A stretch of DNA of 64,000 bases from Cryobacterium adonitolivorans. Lineage in GTDB: Bacteria > Actinomycetota > Actinomycetes > Actinomycetales > Microbacteriaceae. The position numbers and the translations under genes were made by a program. Shown here one piece after another: positions 25,035 through 32,099 of this stretch. Within the stretch, counting starts at the first letter, position 1. Every line of letters starts with the position of its first letter. The notes beneath the pieces were generated by a model. The model was not told where the DNA came from. It ran no database searches and saw only the letters and a list, made by a program, of their open reading frames with translations. Location of the stretch: assembly GCF_004402695.1 (NCBI RefSeq), contig NZ_SOFL01000023.1, forward strand, positions 1-64,000, written 5' to 3'.

Positions 25035-25070
25035 ACAAAGGTGGGCAGAGAATTCTCTGCCCACCTTTGT
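25035..25070 (+). terminator. Perfect palindromic terminator after the PTS permease gene
   Basis: The 36 bases form an uninterrupted palindrome with 18-base arms centred on GAATTC (left arm ACAAAGGTGGGCAGAGAA), 13 bases after the stop. The stem ends in A- and T-rich tips (ACAAA/TTTGT), so it can work in both directions. Confidence 0.85.
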
Positions 25071-25190
25071 CGTACCCGCCGGGCGCCTGGTCACGGTCGC
25101 CCGTGGAATACCCGGGACCTGACGACAGTTGTTACCGGAAGCGCCGGTGCAGGCGCCGACATCCTCGACAGCTTCGGCAAGGAGACCCAG

Positions 25191-25565
25191 ATGAGCACCA
25201 TTGACGTGACCGACACCACTTTCGCCGAGACCCTGGCGGCCAACGACATCGTTCTGGTGGACTTCTGGGCCGACTGGTGCGGCCCGTGCAAGCAGTTCGC
25301 GCCGACCTATGCGGCGTCCTCCGAGAAGCACCAGGATGTGGTGTTCGCAAAGGTCGACACCGAAGCCCAGCAGCAGCTCTCCGCGGCCGCCGGCATCCAG
25401 TCGATCCCCACGCTGATGGCCTTCCGCGAGGGCGTGCTGGTGTTCTCCCAGCCCGGGGCGCTGCCGCCGGCGGCCCTCGAACAGGTCGTCACCGCGGTCA
25501 AGGCCCTGGACATGGCCGACGTGCACAGCCAGGTTGCCGCCCAGAAGGCCGCCCAGCACGGCTGA
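25191..25565 (+). CDS. trxA: Thioredoxin
   Basis: The 124-residue protein has the thioredoxin fold with active-site WCGPC (C30, C33) in DFWADWCGPCKQFAPTY, the cis-Pro in IQSIPTLMAFREG and a usual C-terminal helix. ATG 25191 follows AAGGAGACCCAG. It reduces protein disulfides in the cytosol. The last 15 residues (VHSQVAAQKAAQHG) extend past the normal end. No thioredoxin reductase lies nearby, so it is an additional or stand-alone thioredoxin. The terminator at 25035-25070 separates it from the PTS gene. Confidence 0.92.
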   Translation: MSTIDVTDTTFAETLAANDIVLVDFWADWCGPCKQFAPTYAASSEKHQDVVFAKVDTEAQQQLSAAAGIQSIPTLMAFREGVLVFSQPGALPPAALEQVVTAVKALDMADVHSQVAAQKAAQHG

Positions 25566-25616
25566 TTCGCCCCGCCATCACCGCCCGGTCGCGGCGGTGT
25601 ATTCCTCGTCGGAGCT

Positions 25617-25715
25617 CTAGTGATGGTCGAACCAGCCGCCGCCGCGTAACACCCGATAGGTGCCGTAGCGCTCGGGGTCGGCGAAGTTCCAGCACCACTT
25701 CGGCCGGATTGCCAC
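25617..25715 (-). pseudogene. Fragment of a formylglycine-generating-enzyme-like (SUMF1) gene
   Basis: Between 25715 and 25617 the minus strand reads KWCWNFADPERYGTYRVLRG followed by GGWFDHH and TAG. The pattern WCW-x6-YG-x-YRV-x-RGGGW is the C-terminal core of the SUMF1/FGE-sulfatase fold (the family usually continues with a Cys/Arg-rich end). Here it is only 33 codons, with no start region and a stop right after GGGWFD. It is a leftover from a deletion event between trxA and tatB. The functional gene is absent from the window. Confidence 0.55.
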
Positions 25716-25735
25716 GGTCGGGCTATTCTGTGCGC

Positions 25736-26152
25736 ATGTTTGGTTTGACGTTCGAGAAGCTTCTGCTGATCGGGCTTGTCGCGGTGTTCTTGGTGGGCCC
25801 GGACAAACTCCCGCGCTATGCACTCATGCTGGGTCGCTTAGTGCGACGGTTGCGGGCATTGGCCTCAGGGGCGACCGACCGGATGCGGGACGAGATGGGT
25901 CCAGAATTTGATGACGTGGATTGGAAAAAATACGACCCGCGCAGGTACGACCCACGTCGGATTATCCGCGACGCTCTCGTGAACATTGACGAGCCCGCTC
26001 CGCGCGATACGAGCCCGACGCAGGGTTCGAGCCTCGATTTGCCTTCCCCACCAGCGGTCGGGGAGCAAAACGATCCACCGATATCCCGGACCCTGCCGCC
26101 CAGGTCACGGTCGTTTGGATCAGACTCCTCTGAAGGGGATTCCGAAAGTTGA
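25736..26152 (+). CDS. tatB: Sec-independent translocase TatB
   Basis: The 138-residue protein has one N-terminal membrane helix (FEKLLLIGLVAVFLVGPDKLP) with the GP-x-x-LP hinge and Glu near position 7 typical of TatB, then an amphipathic helix (RYALMLGRLVRRLRALASGA), then the actinobacterial tandem KYDPRRYDPRRIIRDAL and a Ser/Pro-rich tail. TatB forms the twin-arginine signal receptor with TatC. It runs convergent with tatC (15-base gap), an unusual arrangement, since in most actinobacteria tatB stands elsewhere and tatA-tatC sit together beside pafBC genes. Lower GC than its neighbours suggests that the block was acquired. Confidence 0.88.
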   Translation: MFGLTFEKLLLIGLVAVFLVGPDKLPRYALMLGRLVRRLRALASGATDRMRDEMGPEFDDVDWKKYDPRRYDPRRIIRDALVNIDEPAPRDTSPTQGSSLDLPSPPAVGEQNDPPISRTLPPRSRSFGSDSSEGDSES

Positions 26153-26167
26153 ACGATGCGCTCAGAC

Positions 26168-26962
26168 CTATTGGGTGAGTTTTGTCTCTAGGTCTCGGGC
26201 ACGTTTGGCGACCCTTCGGTCGTGGAGGTAGGCGATGCCGTAGGCGGTGAAGTAGAGCATGACCATGGGGATGGCCAGGAGGAACATGGAAATGACGTCG
26301 GCGGCCGGGGTTGCGATCGCGGTGAACAGCACAATTGTCAGGGTTGCGATTCTCCAGGATTTGATGATGGAACGGGCGCTGATCACGCCGGCGAAGTTGA
26401 GGAGAACGATGAATACCGGGAGAACGAAAGCTACGCCGATGGCGAGTACGAGTTTGAGAACGAAGTCGAAGTAGTTTTGAGCGTTGATGAAGGCAGCGTC
26501 CTGGGAGGGCGCGAACCCTGTCATAAGTTCCACGACGTGGGGAAGGACGTACCAGCCGGCCGTGCAGCCAGCCGCGAACAAGGGAATGGCCGAGAAGACG
26601 AAACCGACGGTGTAACGCTTCTCTTTGCGAGTGAGACCGGGCATCAAGAAGGCGAAGATCTGGTACAGCCAAACCGGGCTGGACACGATCAAACCCACGT
26701 AGAGAGAGATTCTGAGCTTCAGGTCAAATGCTGAGGTAATGTCGGGATAGTTGATACGGGCATTTCGCTGTTGAGCGTGCACGATTGCGTAAATTGGTTC
26801 CCTCAGCGCGTCCCACACCAATCCAGACAGGAACCAGCCGGCGATCGCACCCAGCAGGATCCCCGCTGCAGCTAGGAACAGGCGTTTACGCAGTTCCAGA
26901 AGATGTTGGCTCAGCGTCAACTGCCCAGTCGGATTGCGCCGGGAGCGGGCGCCCAGGAACAT
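26168..26962 (-). CDS. tatC: Sec-independent translocase TatC
   Basis: The 264-residue protein has the six-helix TatC layout. It begins with LTLSQHLLELRKRLFLAAAG (the usual conserved Glu before the first helix), followed by the periplasmic loop, DLKLRISLYVGLIVSSPVWL with the P-x-x-x-Y/F-Q-x-F-x-F-x-x-P block (PVWLYQIFAFLMPGLTRKEK), YFDFVLKLVLAIGVAFVLPV and a C-terminal helix pair. It is the core receptor for twin-arginine signals. It starts five bases after tatA and is convergent with tatB. Confidence 0.92.
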   Translation of the reverse strand: MFLGARSRRNPTGQLTLSQHLLELRKRLFLAAAGILLGAIAGWFLSGLVWDALREPIYAIVHAQQRNARINYPDITSAFDLKLRISLYVGLIVSSPVWLYQIFAFLMPGLTRKEKRYTVGFVFSAIPLFAAGCTAGWYVLPHVVELMTGFAPSQDAAFINAQNYFDFVLKLVLAIGVAFVLPVFIVLLNFAGVISARSIIKSWRIATLTIVLFTAIATPAADVISMFLLAIPMVMLYFTAYGIAYLHDRRVAKRARDLETKLTQ

Positions 26963-26967
26963 GATGG

Positions 26968-27207
26968 TTACGGCGTCGTGGACGGCCTAGCCGGGCCCGG
27001 CTGCTCGGTTGTCTCCACCCGGGGCTCCTGCCTGACGGCGGTTAGGGTGGGCTTGTCGTCCTCTGGCTCAACTCTGGTTTCGCTCTTGAGGATCTTCATG
27101 GATTGGCCCACGCTCCGTGCGAGGGCGGGCAATTTGGGTGCACCAAAAAGCAGCAAAAGTATCGCGAGGATGATCAGAAAATGCCATCCAGTCAGATTGC
27201 CAAGCAT
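26968..27207 (-). CDS. tatA: Sec-independent translocase TatA
   Basis: The 79-residue protein has a short membrane helix (WHFLIILAILLLLFGAPKLP, with the FG-x-x-KLP hinge), an amphipathic helix (ALARSVGQSMKILKSE) and a Pro/Thr-rich tail. TatA oligomers form the protein-conducting element. GAGGAGG seven bases before ATG 27207 gives strong initiation. With tatC it forms a two-gene operon read away from the ferritin-like gene, whose product has a Tat signal. The shared upstream region of 270 bases may coordinate both. Confidence 0.9.
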   Translation of the reverse strand: MLGNLTGWHFLIILAILLLLFGAPKLPALARSVGQSMKILKSETRVEPEDDKPTLTAVRQEPRVETTEQPGPARPSTTP

Positions 27208-27349
27208 GCCAAGGCCTCCTCAGTCGAGAATTTCTCATTACCATACACCTTGAGTCGGTGGCTCATCGGAGGCGGTGCACCCGTCCCCACGGATACACGC
27301 ACAACCAAGAATTTTCATAAATGAGCGGTCCTCATCTATATTTTGCAAT

Positions 27350-27376
27350 GGAAACCGGCTAATCTCTTGTCCGTTA
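27350..27376 (+). promoter_or_regulatory. Candidate ECF-sigma promoter of the ferritin-like gene
   Basis: GGAAAC (27350-27355), a 16-base spacer and CGTTA (27372-27376) match the GGAA(C)/CGTT pattern of SigH/SigE-type extracytoplasmic sigma promoters of actinobacteria. It lies about 100 bases upstream of the ATG at 27478. Regulation by an oxidative or envelope stress sigma factor would fit a ferritin-like exported protein; this is inference. Confidence 0.4.
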
Positions 27377-27477
27377 GGGCATCGAGGCTCTAATGCGAGG
27401 ACGGTTGCACCGAGGCGACACTGGGTGCGGAAGGGGCCCCGCCCACGCCATTGATACGCAATGGCAGGAGAATGTTT

Positions 27478-28443
27478 ATGTTTGATCCACGATTTATCAC
27501 CAATGCGATCGGCAGAAGCGCCGAATCCCCCTTGGATCGGCGGCGGTTCTTCCAGGCCGCCGGCGTCGCGGGCTTCGGTGTCGGTTCGGCGGTGCTCCTC
27601 GCCGGTCAACCCGCCCTCGCGTCCGAGGACCACCATGACGAAGGCCACGACCACGGCGTGCCCAGCGACTCGGCCGTTCTCAACTTCGCCCTGAATCTCG
27701 AATACCTCGAGGCCGAGTTCTATCTGCACGCGGTGACGGGCGACGGACTACCGGATGACATGACGACGGGCAAGGGAACTCGCGGCGACGTCTCCGGCGG
27801 GCGCGCCGTGTCCTTCGACTCTCCGCTGATCCGCAAGTATGCCGAAGAGATCGCCGCCGATGAAAAGGCGCACGTGGCATTCTTGCGCAGCGCCCTGGGA
27901 GGCGCGGCCGTCTCCCGGCCGCAGTTGAGCCTGGACGCCAGTTTCACCGCGGCGGCCCGCGCCGCAGGCCTCATCGGCCCGACGGAAGAGTTCGACGCGT
28001 ACGCGAACGAGGTGAATTTCCTGTTCGGCGCCTTCATCTTCGAGGATGTCGGCGTGACCGCCTACAAGGGTGCCGCCCCGCTGATCAGCAACAAGACCTA
28101 CCTCGAAGCGGCGGCCGGTCTCCTTGCGGTGGAGGCGTACCACGCCGGGGTGATCCGTACGACCCTCTATGCCCTCGGGGTCGACACGCCGTCGATCTAC
28201 CCCAGTGTGCAGATGATCTCGGACGCCCGCGACAGCCTCGACGGGTCCACCGATCTCGACCAGGGTATCGGCACCGCCGACATGGCCAACCTCGTGCCGA
28301 CGGATGAGAACGGGCTGGCCTTCAGCCGCACCACGGGCCAGGTCCTCAATATTGCGTACCTCAACTCCGACGAAGTTACCTCCGGCGGGTTCTTCCCGGC
28401 GGGCGTGAATGGCGAGATCCGCACGAGCGCACACAGCCACTAA
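27478..28443 (+). CDS. Tat-exported ferritin-like (desiccation-related) protein
   Basis: The 321-residue protein starts at ATG 27478 (AGGAG seven bases upstream; an ATG six bases earlier is too close). It has a twin-arginine signal, SPLDRRRFFQAAGVAGFG with a hydrophobic core and an AQPALA-like cleavage region, then a His/Asp-rich spacer (EDHHDEGHDHG). Next comes a four-helix ferritin_2 domain with the di-iron pattern: E in NLEYLEAEFY, E/H in ADEKAHVAF, E in IFEDVGVTAY and E/H in AVEAYHAGVIR. Such proteins are linked to desiccation and oxidative stress; enzymatic activity is unproven. The metal-loaded fold explains Tat use, and the tat genes stand next door. Confidence 0.88.
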   Translation: MFDPRFITNAIGRSAESPLDRRRFFQAAGVAGFGVGSAVLLAGQPALASEDHHDEGHDHGVPSDSAVLNFALNLEYLEAEFYLHAVTGDGLPDDMTTGKGTRGDVSGGRAVSFDSPLIRKYAEEIAADEKAHVAFLRSALGGAAVSRPQLSLDASFTAAARAAGLIGPTEEFDAYANEVNFLFGAFIFEDVGVTAYKGAAPLISNKTYLEAAAGLLAVEAYHAGVIRTTLYALGVDTPSIYPSVQMISDARDSLDGSTDLDQGIGTADMANLVPTDENGLAFSRTTGQVLNIAYLNSDEVTSGGFFPAGVNGEIRTSAHSH

Positions 28444-28486
28444 GGCGCGCATCAGGTCCGGTGTGACGCCTGACCAAAGCCGTGAG

Positions 28487-28520
28487 AACGCGCCCCCTCC
28501 ATCGCTGGAGGAGGCGCGTT
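28487..28520 (+). terminator. Hairpin terminator after the ferritin-like gene
   Basis: AACGCGCCCCCTCCA (28487-28501) pairs with TGGAGGAGGCGCGTT (28506-28520), a 15-bp stem with one mismatch and a TCGC loop, 43 bases after the stop. Confidence 0.75.
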
Positions 28521-28773
28521 TCGCGGCATGACTGGCGACGCGTTCCCGTGACCGGCGCCACCGGGTACGTAACGTCGCAGACGCTCTCCTGGAACTGATC
28601 ACCGCTCTGGGAGTCAGCCACGTCGGCGGCATTACGTGGCCCTGATCGCACGGCATCCCGTCACGACACGCCCTCGACGGGCAGCCGTTCGCCAGCGACA
28701 TCGGCGCTCCGGCTGCGGCGGGTGCGCGGTCATACCTGCACGGTACCGCCGCGCAGTGCTGGGCCCCGCGGTG
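28521..28773. other. Intergenic region with a possible gene remnant
   Basis: No intact gene. A short plus-strand frame reads RNVADALLELITALGVSHVG before a TGA near 28645. This looks like a real helix-strand unit, but it has no continuation that I can join. Nothing else is seen. Confidence 0.3.
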
Positions 28774-29439
28774 TTACGGGGCGACCGCGACCAGGACCAG
28801 GGCGCGCAGGGTGGGCTGCTCCGACCAGGTTCCGGCGAGCACCTCGTGAGCCGAGTCCGGAGCTTGGTTTGCCAGCACGTCGTCGCCGCCGAGCACCCGT
28901 GCCACGACGATCCGCAGCGAGCCCGCCGTCACGACGGTTGCGCCCGGCTCCTGGCGGATGCTGATCTCGGCGACCGCGGGCGGTGTCACGACGGCGCCGC
29001 CCGGCGTGCCGCTGCCGGCGACAACGGCGGTGGGCTCGCGCACCACCATCTGCCCGTCGATCTCGATGTTCAGCTCGGCCTGGTGGCCGCCGTTGAGCGC
29101 GGCGTTCGCGACGGCGGCGAGGTAGGCCGGATCGCCGGTGGCGTCGTAGACCCACCGCTCTCCCAGCACCGAGTGCTGGGTGGTGCCGATCAGCGCGGCC
29201 TCAGCGCCGGCCAGCGGGGCGTCGCGGTAGGTGACGGGCACCTGAAGCACCGGGCCGGTACCGGCCGTGACGAGGATCGTCTCGATACCCACCTGTCCCT
29301 CCGGGTCGTCGAACCTGTAGGCGGCGAGGTTCGTCACGCTCACGCCGGCCTCGCCGACGAACCAGGGCTGGGCGGGCGCCCAGCTGCTGAGCAAGTCGAT
29401 TTTCGTCGGGGTGATGTCAGCTTGGTGAAGGAGAGCCAT
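28774..29439 (-). CDS. Maltokinase N-terminal cap-like domain protein
   Basis: The 221-residue protein resembles the N-terminal cap domain of mycobacterial maltokinase (Mak_N_cap): MALLHQADITPTKIDLLSSW, PAQPWFVGEAGVSVTNLAAY, RFDDPEGQVGIETILV, then the VTYRDAPL and LGERWVYDATGDPAYLAAV stretches. The kinase domain itself is absent, so it is a stand-alone cap protein, common in high-GC Gram-positives, probably modulating or scaffolding glycogen/trehalose metabolism. No enzyme partner lies nearby. It ends next to a gene-free gap and is not obviously coupled to the lipoprotein gene upstream. Confidence 0.75.
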   Translation of the reverse strand: MALLHQADITPTKIDLLSSWAPAQPWFVGEAGVSVTNLAAYRFDDPEGQVGIETILVTAGTGPVLQVPVTYRDAPLAGAEAALIGTTQHSVLGERWVYDATGDPAYLAAVANAALNGGHQAELNIEIDGQMVVREPTAVVAGSGTPGGAVVTPPAVAEISIRQEPGATVVTAGSLRIVVARVLGGDDVLANQAPDSAHEVLAGTWSEQPTLRALVLVAVAP

Positions 29440-29466
29440 GACACCGATCCTACGGCGGCCGGATGA

Positions 29467-30126
29467 TCAATCGGCGCCTTTCAGGGCGGACTGCACGGCG
29501 ACCACGCCCGCACCCCATTGGTCGTCAAAGAACCGCTGGACCGAACCGTCGTCGTAGATGACCGAGACCCAGAGGTAGCCGTTTTGGGTCCAGTTGGAGA
29601 GGATCGGTGCCTCGGACCAGTCCGAGAATGTCGCCGGGCTGTATTCGGCGGTGTTCAGCTCATCCTGCAGGCGCAGCAGGGTGCTATCATCGCCCGGGCC
29701 GGGGTTGACCTCGTCGAGCCGGGGGTCGATTGTGACGAGTGGGTCGAAGAGCGACAGCGGGATCGGCGGCTGGGTCACTGTGAACGCGGCGGCGTCCCAG
29801 ATCCCGGTGATGGCGTAGCTCCCCCAGGTGACCCCGGATGCGCTCTCGGCCTGGTCAACCGTCGCCCAGTCCCAGCCGAGGATCGGTGGACCGTAGCACT
29901 GCGGCGGGAGCGACTGAGCGATTGCGCCCAGGCAGAGTTGAGGTTTCTCGCCGTCTTTCTGCAGCACCGTGGCCTGGGCGAGGACCTCGCCGGCGGCGGC
30001 GGGGCGGGGAAACTGCCCCGGGGAGGCCGCAGAGCCGGCTTCCCGCACGTCGCTGCCGGCGCATCCGCCCAGGGCGAGCAGGCCGACGCTGACGCAGGTG
30101 AGCAGGAGGAGCCCCGAGATTCTCAT
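29467..30126 (-). CDS. Putative lipoprotein, function unknown
   Basis: From ATG 30126 the 219-residue product has a lipoprotein signal peptide with lipobox LGGC (Cys about 22). The mature part has two Cys (QLCLGAIAQSLPPQC), LGWDWATVDQAES, a Trp-rich GVTWGSYAITGIWDAAAFTV and the C-terminal WTQNGYLWVSVIYDDGSVQR. It looks like a small secreted beta-rich domain anchored to the membrane. I do not recognise the family. The frame is open to 30162, but those residues would precede a normal signal. It is divergent from the YpfJ-type peptidase. Confidence 0.75.
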   Translation of the reverse strand: MRISGLLLLTCVSVGLLALGGCAGSDVREAGSAASPGQFPRPAAAGEVLAQATVLQKDGEKPQLCLGAIAQSLPPQCYGPPILGWDWATVDQAESASGVTWGSYAITGIWDAAAFTVTQPPIPLSLFDPLVTIDPRLDEVNPGPGDDSTLLRLQDELNTAEYSPATFSDWSEAPILSNWTQNGYLWVSVIYDDGSVQRFFDDQWGAGVVAVQSALKGAD

Positions 30127-30179
30127 GACCGAAGTGTGACAGGCGGGCGCGGCCGGCAGCAATCATTTATTGTCGAGGA

Positions 30180-31061
30180 ATGACTTTCAACGACGACGCC
30201 AAGTACTCCGGCAAGGGAGTGCGCAAGTCGGGCCGCCGCACCGGCCTCGCAGTCGGTGGCGGAGGCCTGGGCCTCGTCGCCATCGTGCTGCTCTCCCAGC
30301 TGCTCGGGGTGGACCTCTCCGGCCTGATGGGCGGCGGCACCGACCCGAGTGGCCAGGACGAAACCACCGCACTGACGAACTGCCTCACCGGAGAAGACGC
30401 CAACACCGACGTGGAATGCCGGGTGGGCCTCACCCGCGACTCGCTCGAGGACTACTGGGCCGAGCAGGCGCCCGCCATGGGCATCAGTTACTCCTCGCCC
30501 ATCATCCAGCTGTTCTCCGGCGGAGTCGACACCGGCTGCGGCGCGGCCACAAGCGCCGTCGGGCCGTTCTACTGCCCGGCCGACCAGCAGATCTACCTCG
30601 ACACCGCGTTTTACGACACGCTGCGCACCGAGTTCGGCGCGACGGCGGGTCCGCTGTCCCAGCTCTACGTCGTGGGGCACGAGTGGGGCCACCACGTCCA
30701 GAACCGCGCCGGCACGTTCGCCAGCACCGACACGTCCCAGGCCGGACCCACCTCCGACGCCGTGCGCGTCGAGGTGCAGGCCGACTGCTTCGCCGGCGCC
30801 TGGCTGGGCTCGGCGGCCCAGACCACGGATGCCGAGGGCACCCGTCTGCTTGAACCGATCACCGAGGCCCAGATCGCGGATGCGCTCAACGCGGCGTCCG
30901 CCATCGGCGACGACCGCATCCAGGAGAAGACCCAGGGCCAAGTGAACCCGGAGACCTGGACCCACGGCTCCAGCGAGATGCGGCAGAGGTGGTTCCAGGC
31001 GGGGTACACGAACGGGGCAGAGGCTTGCGATACCTTCGCCGTGGCCGACGCCGAGCTGTAA
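30180..31061 (+). CDS. KPN_02809/YpfJ-type neutral zinc metallopeptidase
   Basis: The 293-residue protein starts MTFNDDAKYSGKGVRKSGRR, has one transmembrane helix (about 23-45) and a large external domain with the zinc motif HEWGH (H167, E168, H171) in YVVGHEWGHHVQNRAG, a third-ligand region in RVEVQADCFAGAWLG (E in VQAD) and three Cys. It belongs to the YpfJ family (DUF/Zn-peptidase, proposed membrane-anchored peptidase with unknown substrate). Length and motif spacing are normal. Convergent with the small YegP-like gene, it seems monocistronic. Confidence 0.88.
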   Translation: MTFNDDAKYSGKGVRKSGRRTGLAVGGGGLGLVAIVLLSQLLGVDLSGLMGGGTDPSGQDETTALTNCLTGEDANTDVECRVGLTRDSLEDYWAEQAPAMGISYSSPIIQLFSGGVDTGCGAATSAVGPFYCPADQQIYLDTAFYDTLRTEFGATAGPLSQLYVVGHEWGHHVQNRAGTFASTDTSQAGPTSDAVRVEVQADCFAGAWLGSAAQTTDAEGTRLLEPITEAQIADALNAASAIGDDRIQEKTQGQVNPETWTHGSSEMRQRWFQAGYTNGAEACDTFAVADAEL

Positions 31062-31078
31062 GTCGAGCTGTAGAGCCG

Positions 31079-31264
31079 CTACTGGGGTTCGGTGAGATCG
31101 ACGACGCGGCCCTTGGCGTCTGCCTTGACGACTTCGATGCCCTTGAGCGCGGCTGCCTTGGTCTGGTAGCTCTCTGAGGTCATCAGCACTTCACCGCTGT
31201 GGGTCTTGAGCTTGAAGACATAGCCACCGGATCGGTCTGCAGTCAATTCATACTTGCCGGACAT
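31079..31264 (-). CDS. DUF1508 (YegP-like) small protein
   Basis: The 61-residue protein is one DUF1508 unit: YELTADRSGGYVFKLKTHSG, EVLMTSESYQTKAAALKGIE, with the S-E-x-Y-x-x-K-A-x-x-x-x-GI core of this family. YegP-type proteins are small beta-alpha domains, often in tandem; the role is unknown (stress or nucleic-acid binding have been suggested). Single-domain forms of about 60 residues are common in actinobacteria. It stands alone, convergent with the peptidase gene. Confidence 0.85.
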   Translation of the reverse strand: MSGKYELTADRSGGYVFKLKTHSGEVLMTSESYQTKAAALKGIEVVKADAKGRVVDLTEPQ

Positions 31265-31299
31265 GACACGCTCTCTTCGTCGAGATGGAACTCCGCCGG

Positions 31300-31980
31300 C
31301 TACGAGGCCGGTGGCGCAACCTTACCGCGCCCGGCCGGGTCGGCATCGCCGCGCAGGCCGAGCGCCGGCAACAGCACCCCGTCGATGAGCGTGATGAGGA
31401 AGTCCCGGTCGACGGGCTTTCGTTCGATGAGGGTGCGGTAGGCGGCCATCGACGGGGTCACCAGGCAAAGGGTGTCGATGTCGCACGCGGGCGAGATCTC
31501 GCCGCGGTCGACGGCCCGCTGCATGAGGAACCGGTTGGCCTCGGCCCGGGGCTTGACGATGGCGTTGTTGGCCGCGTGGGCCATCTCGGGCGTGGCAGAG
31601 AGCATCGACATCAGCCCGGCCATGATCTGCATCTTCTTCTCGGCGTCTTCGATGGAGCGTGGCTTGATCATCGCCACGAGGTCGCCGCGCAGGGTTCCGG
31701 TGTCGGGCAGGCGGGCCTGGTCCAGGTCGCCCAGCTTCATACAGGCAACCGCGTCGATGACGAGTTCGTTCTTCGACGGCCAGCGCCGGTACAGCGTGGC
31801 CTTGCCGGCCTTGGCACGGGTGGCGACCATGTCGATGGTCATGCCGTCGAAGCCGGTCTCGGCGAGCACTTCGAGCGCCGCGGCCAGGATCTCCGGGTCA
31901 CGGGTGTGGTCGCGCTTGCGACCCAGCTTGGTTTCGACCGCGGTGCTATCGGCGACCGCGCCGGGTTCGAGCTGCGTCAT
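31300..31980 (-). CDS. TetR-family repressor
   Basis: The 226-residue protein from ATG 31980 (GGAGG eight bases upstream) has an N-terminal TetR DNA-binding domain: ILAAALEVLAETGFDGMTID, MVATRAKAGKATLYRRWPSK, and a variable ligand-binding C-terminal domain (TetR_C type, with MQIMAGLMSMLSATPEMAHA). It is divergent from the MFS exporter at 32100 with 119 bases between them, the classical arrangement for a drug-responsive repressor of its neighbour. The ligand is unknown. Confidence 0.88.
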   Translation of the reverse strand: MTQLEPGAVADSTAVETKLGRKRDHTRDPEILAAALEVLAETGFDGMTIDMVATRAKAGKATLYRRWPSKNELVIDAVACMKLGDLDQARLPDTGTLRGDLVAMIKPRSIEDAEKKMQIMAGLMSMLSATPEMAHAANNAIVKPRAEANRFLMQRAVDRGEISPACDIDTLCLVTPSMAAYRTLIERKPVDRDFLITLIDGVLLPALGLRGDADPAGRGKVAPPAS

Positions 31981-32099
31981 TGCGGCGGCCTCCATTTCTG
32001 CGTTGTGGACCAATCCTGTACGCCTCCACATGTTACCGGGGCGTAAATTCAGGAACTGTTAAGATCCGGAACTCCACAGTATCGTATAGAGTCGCATTT

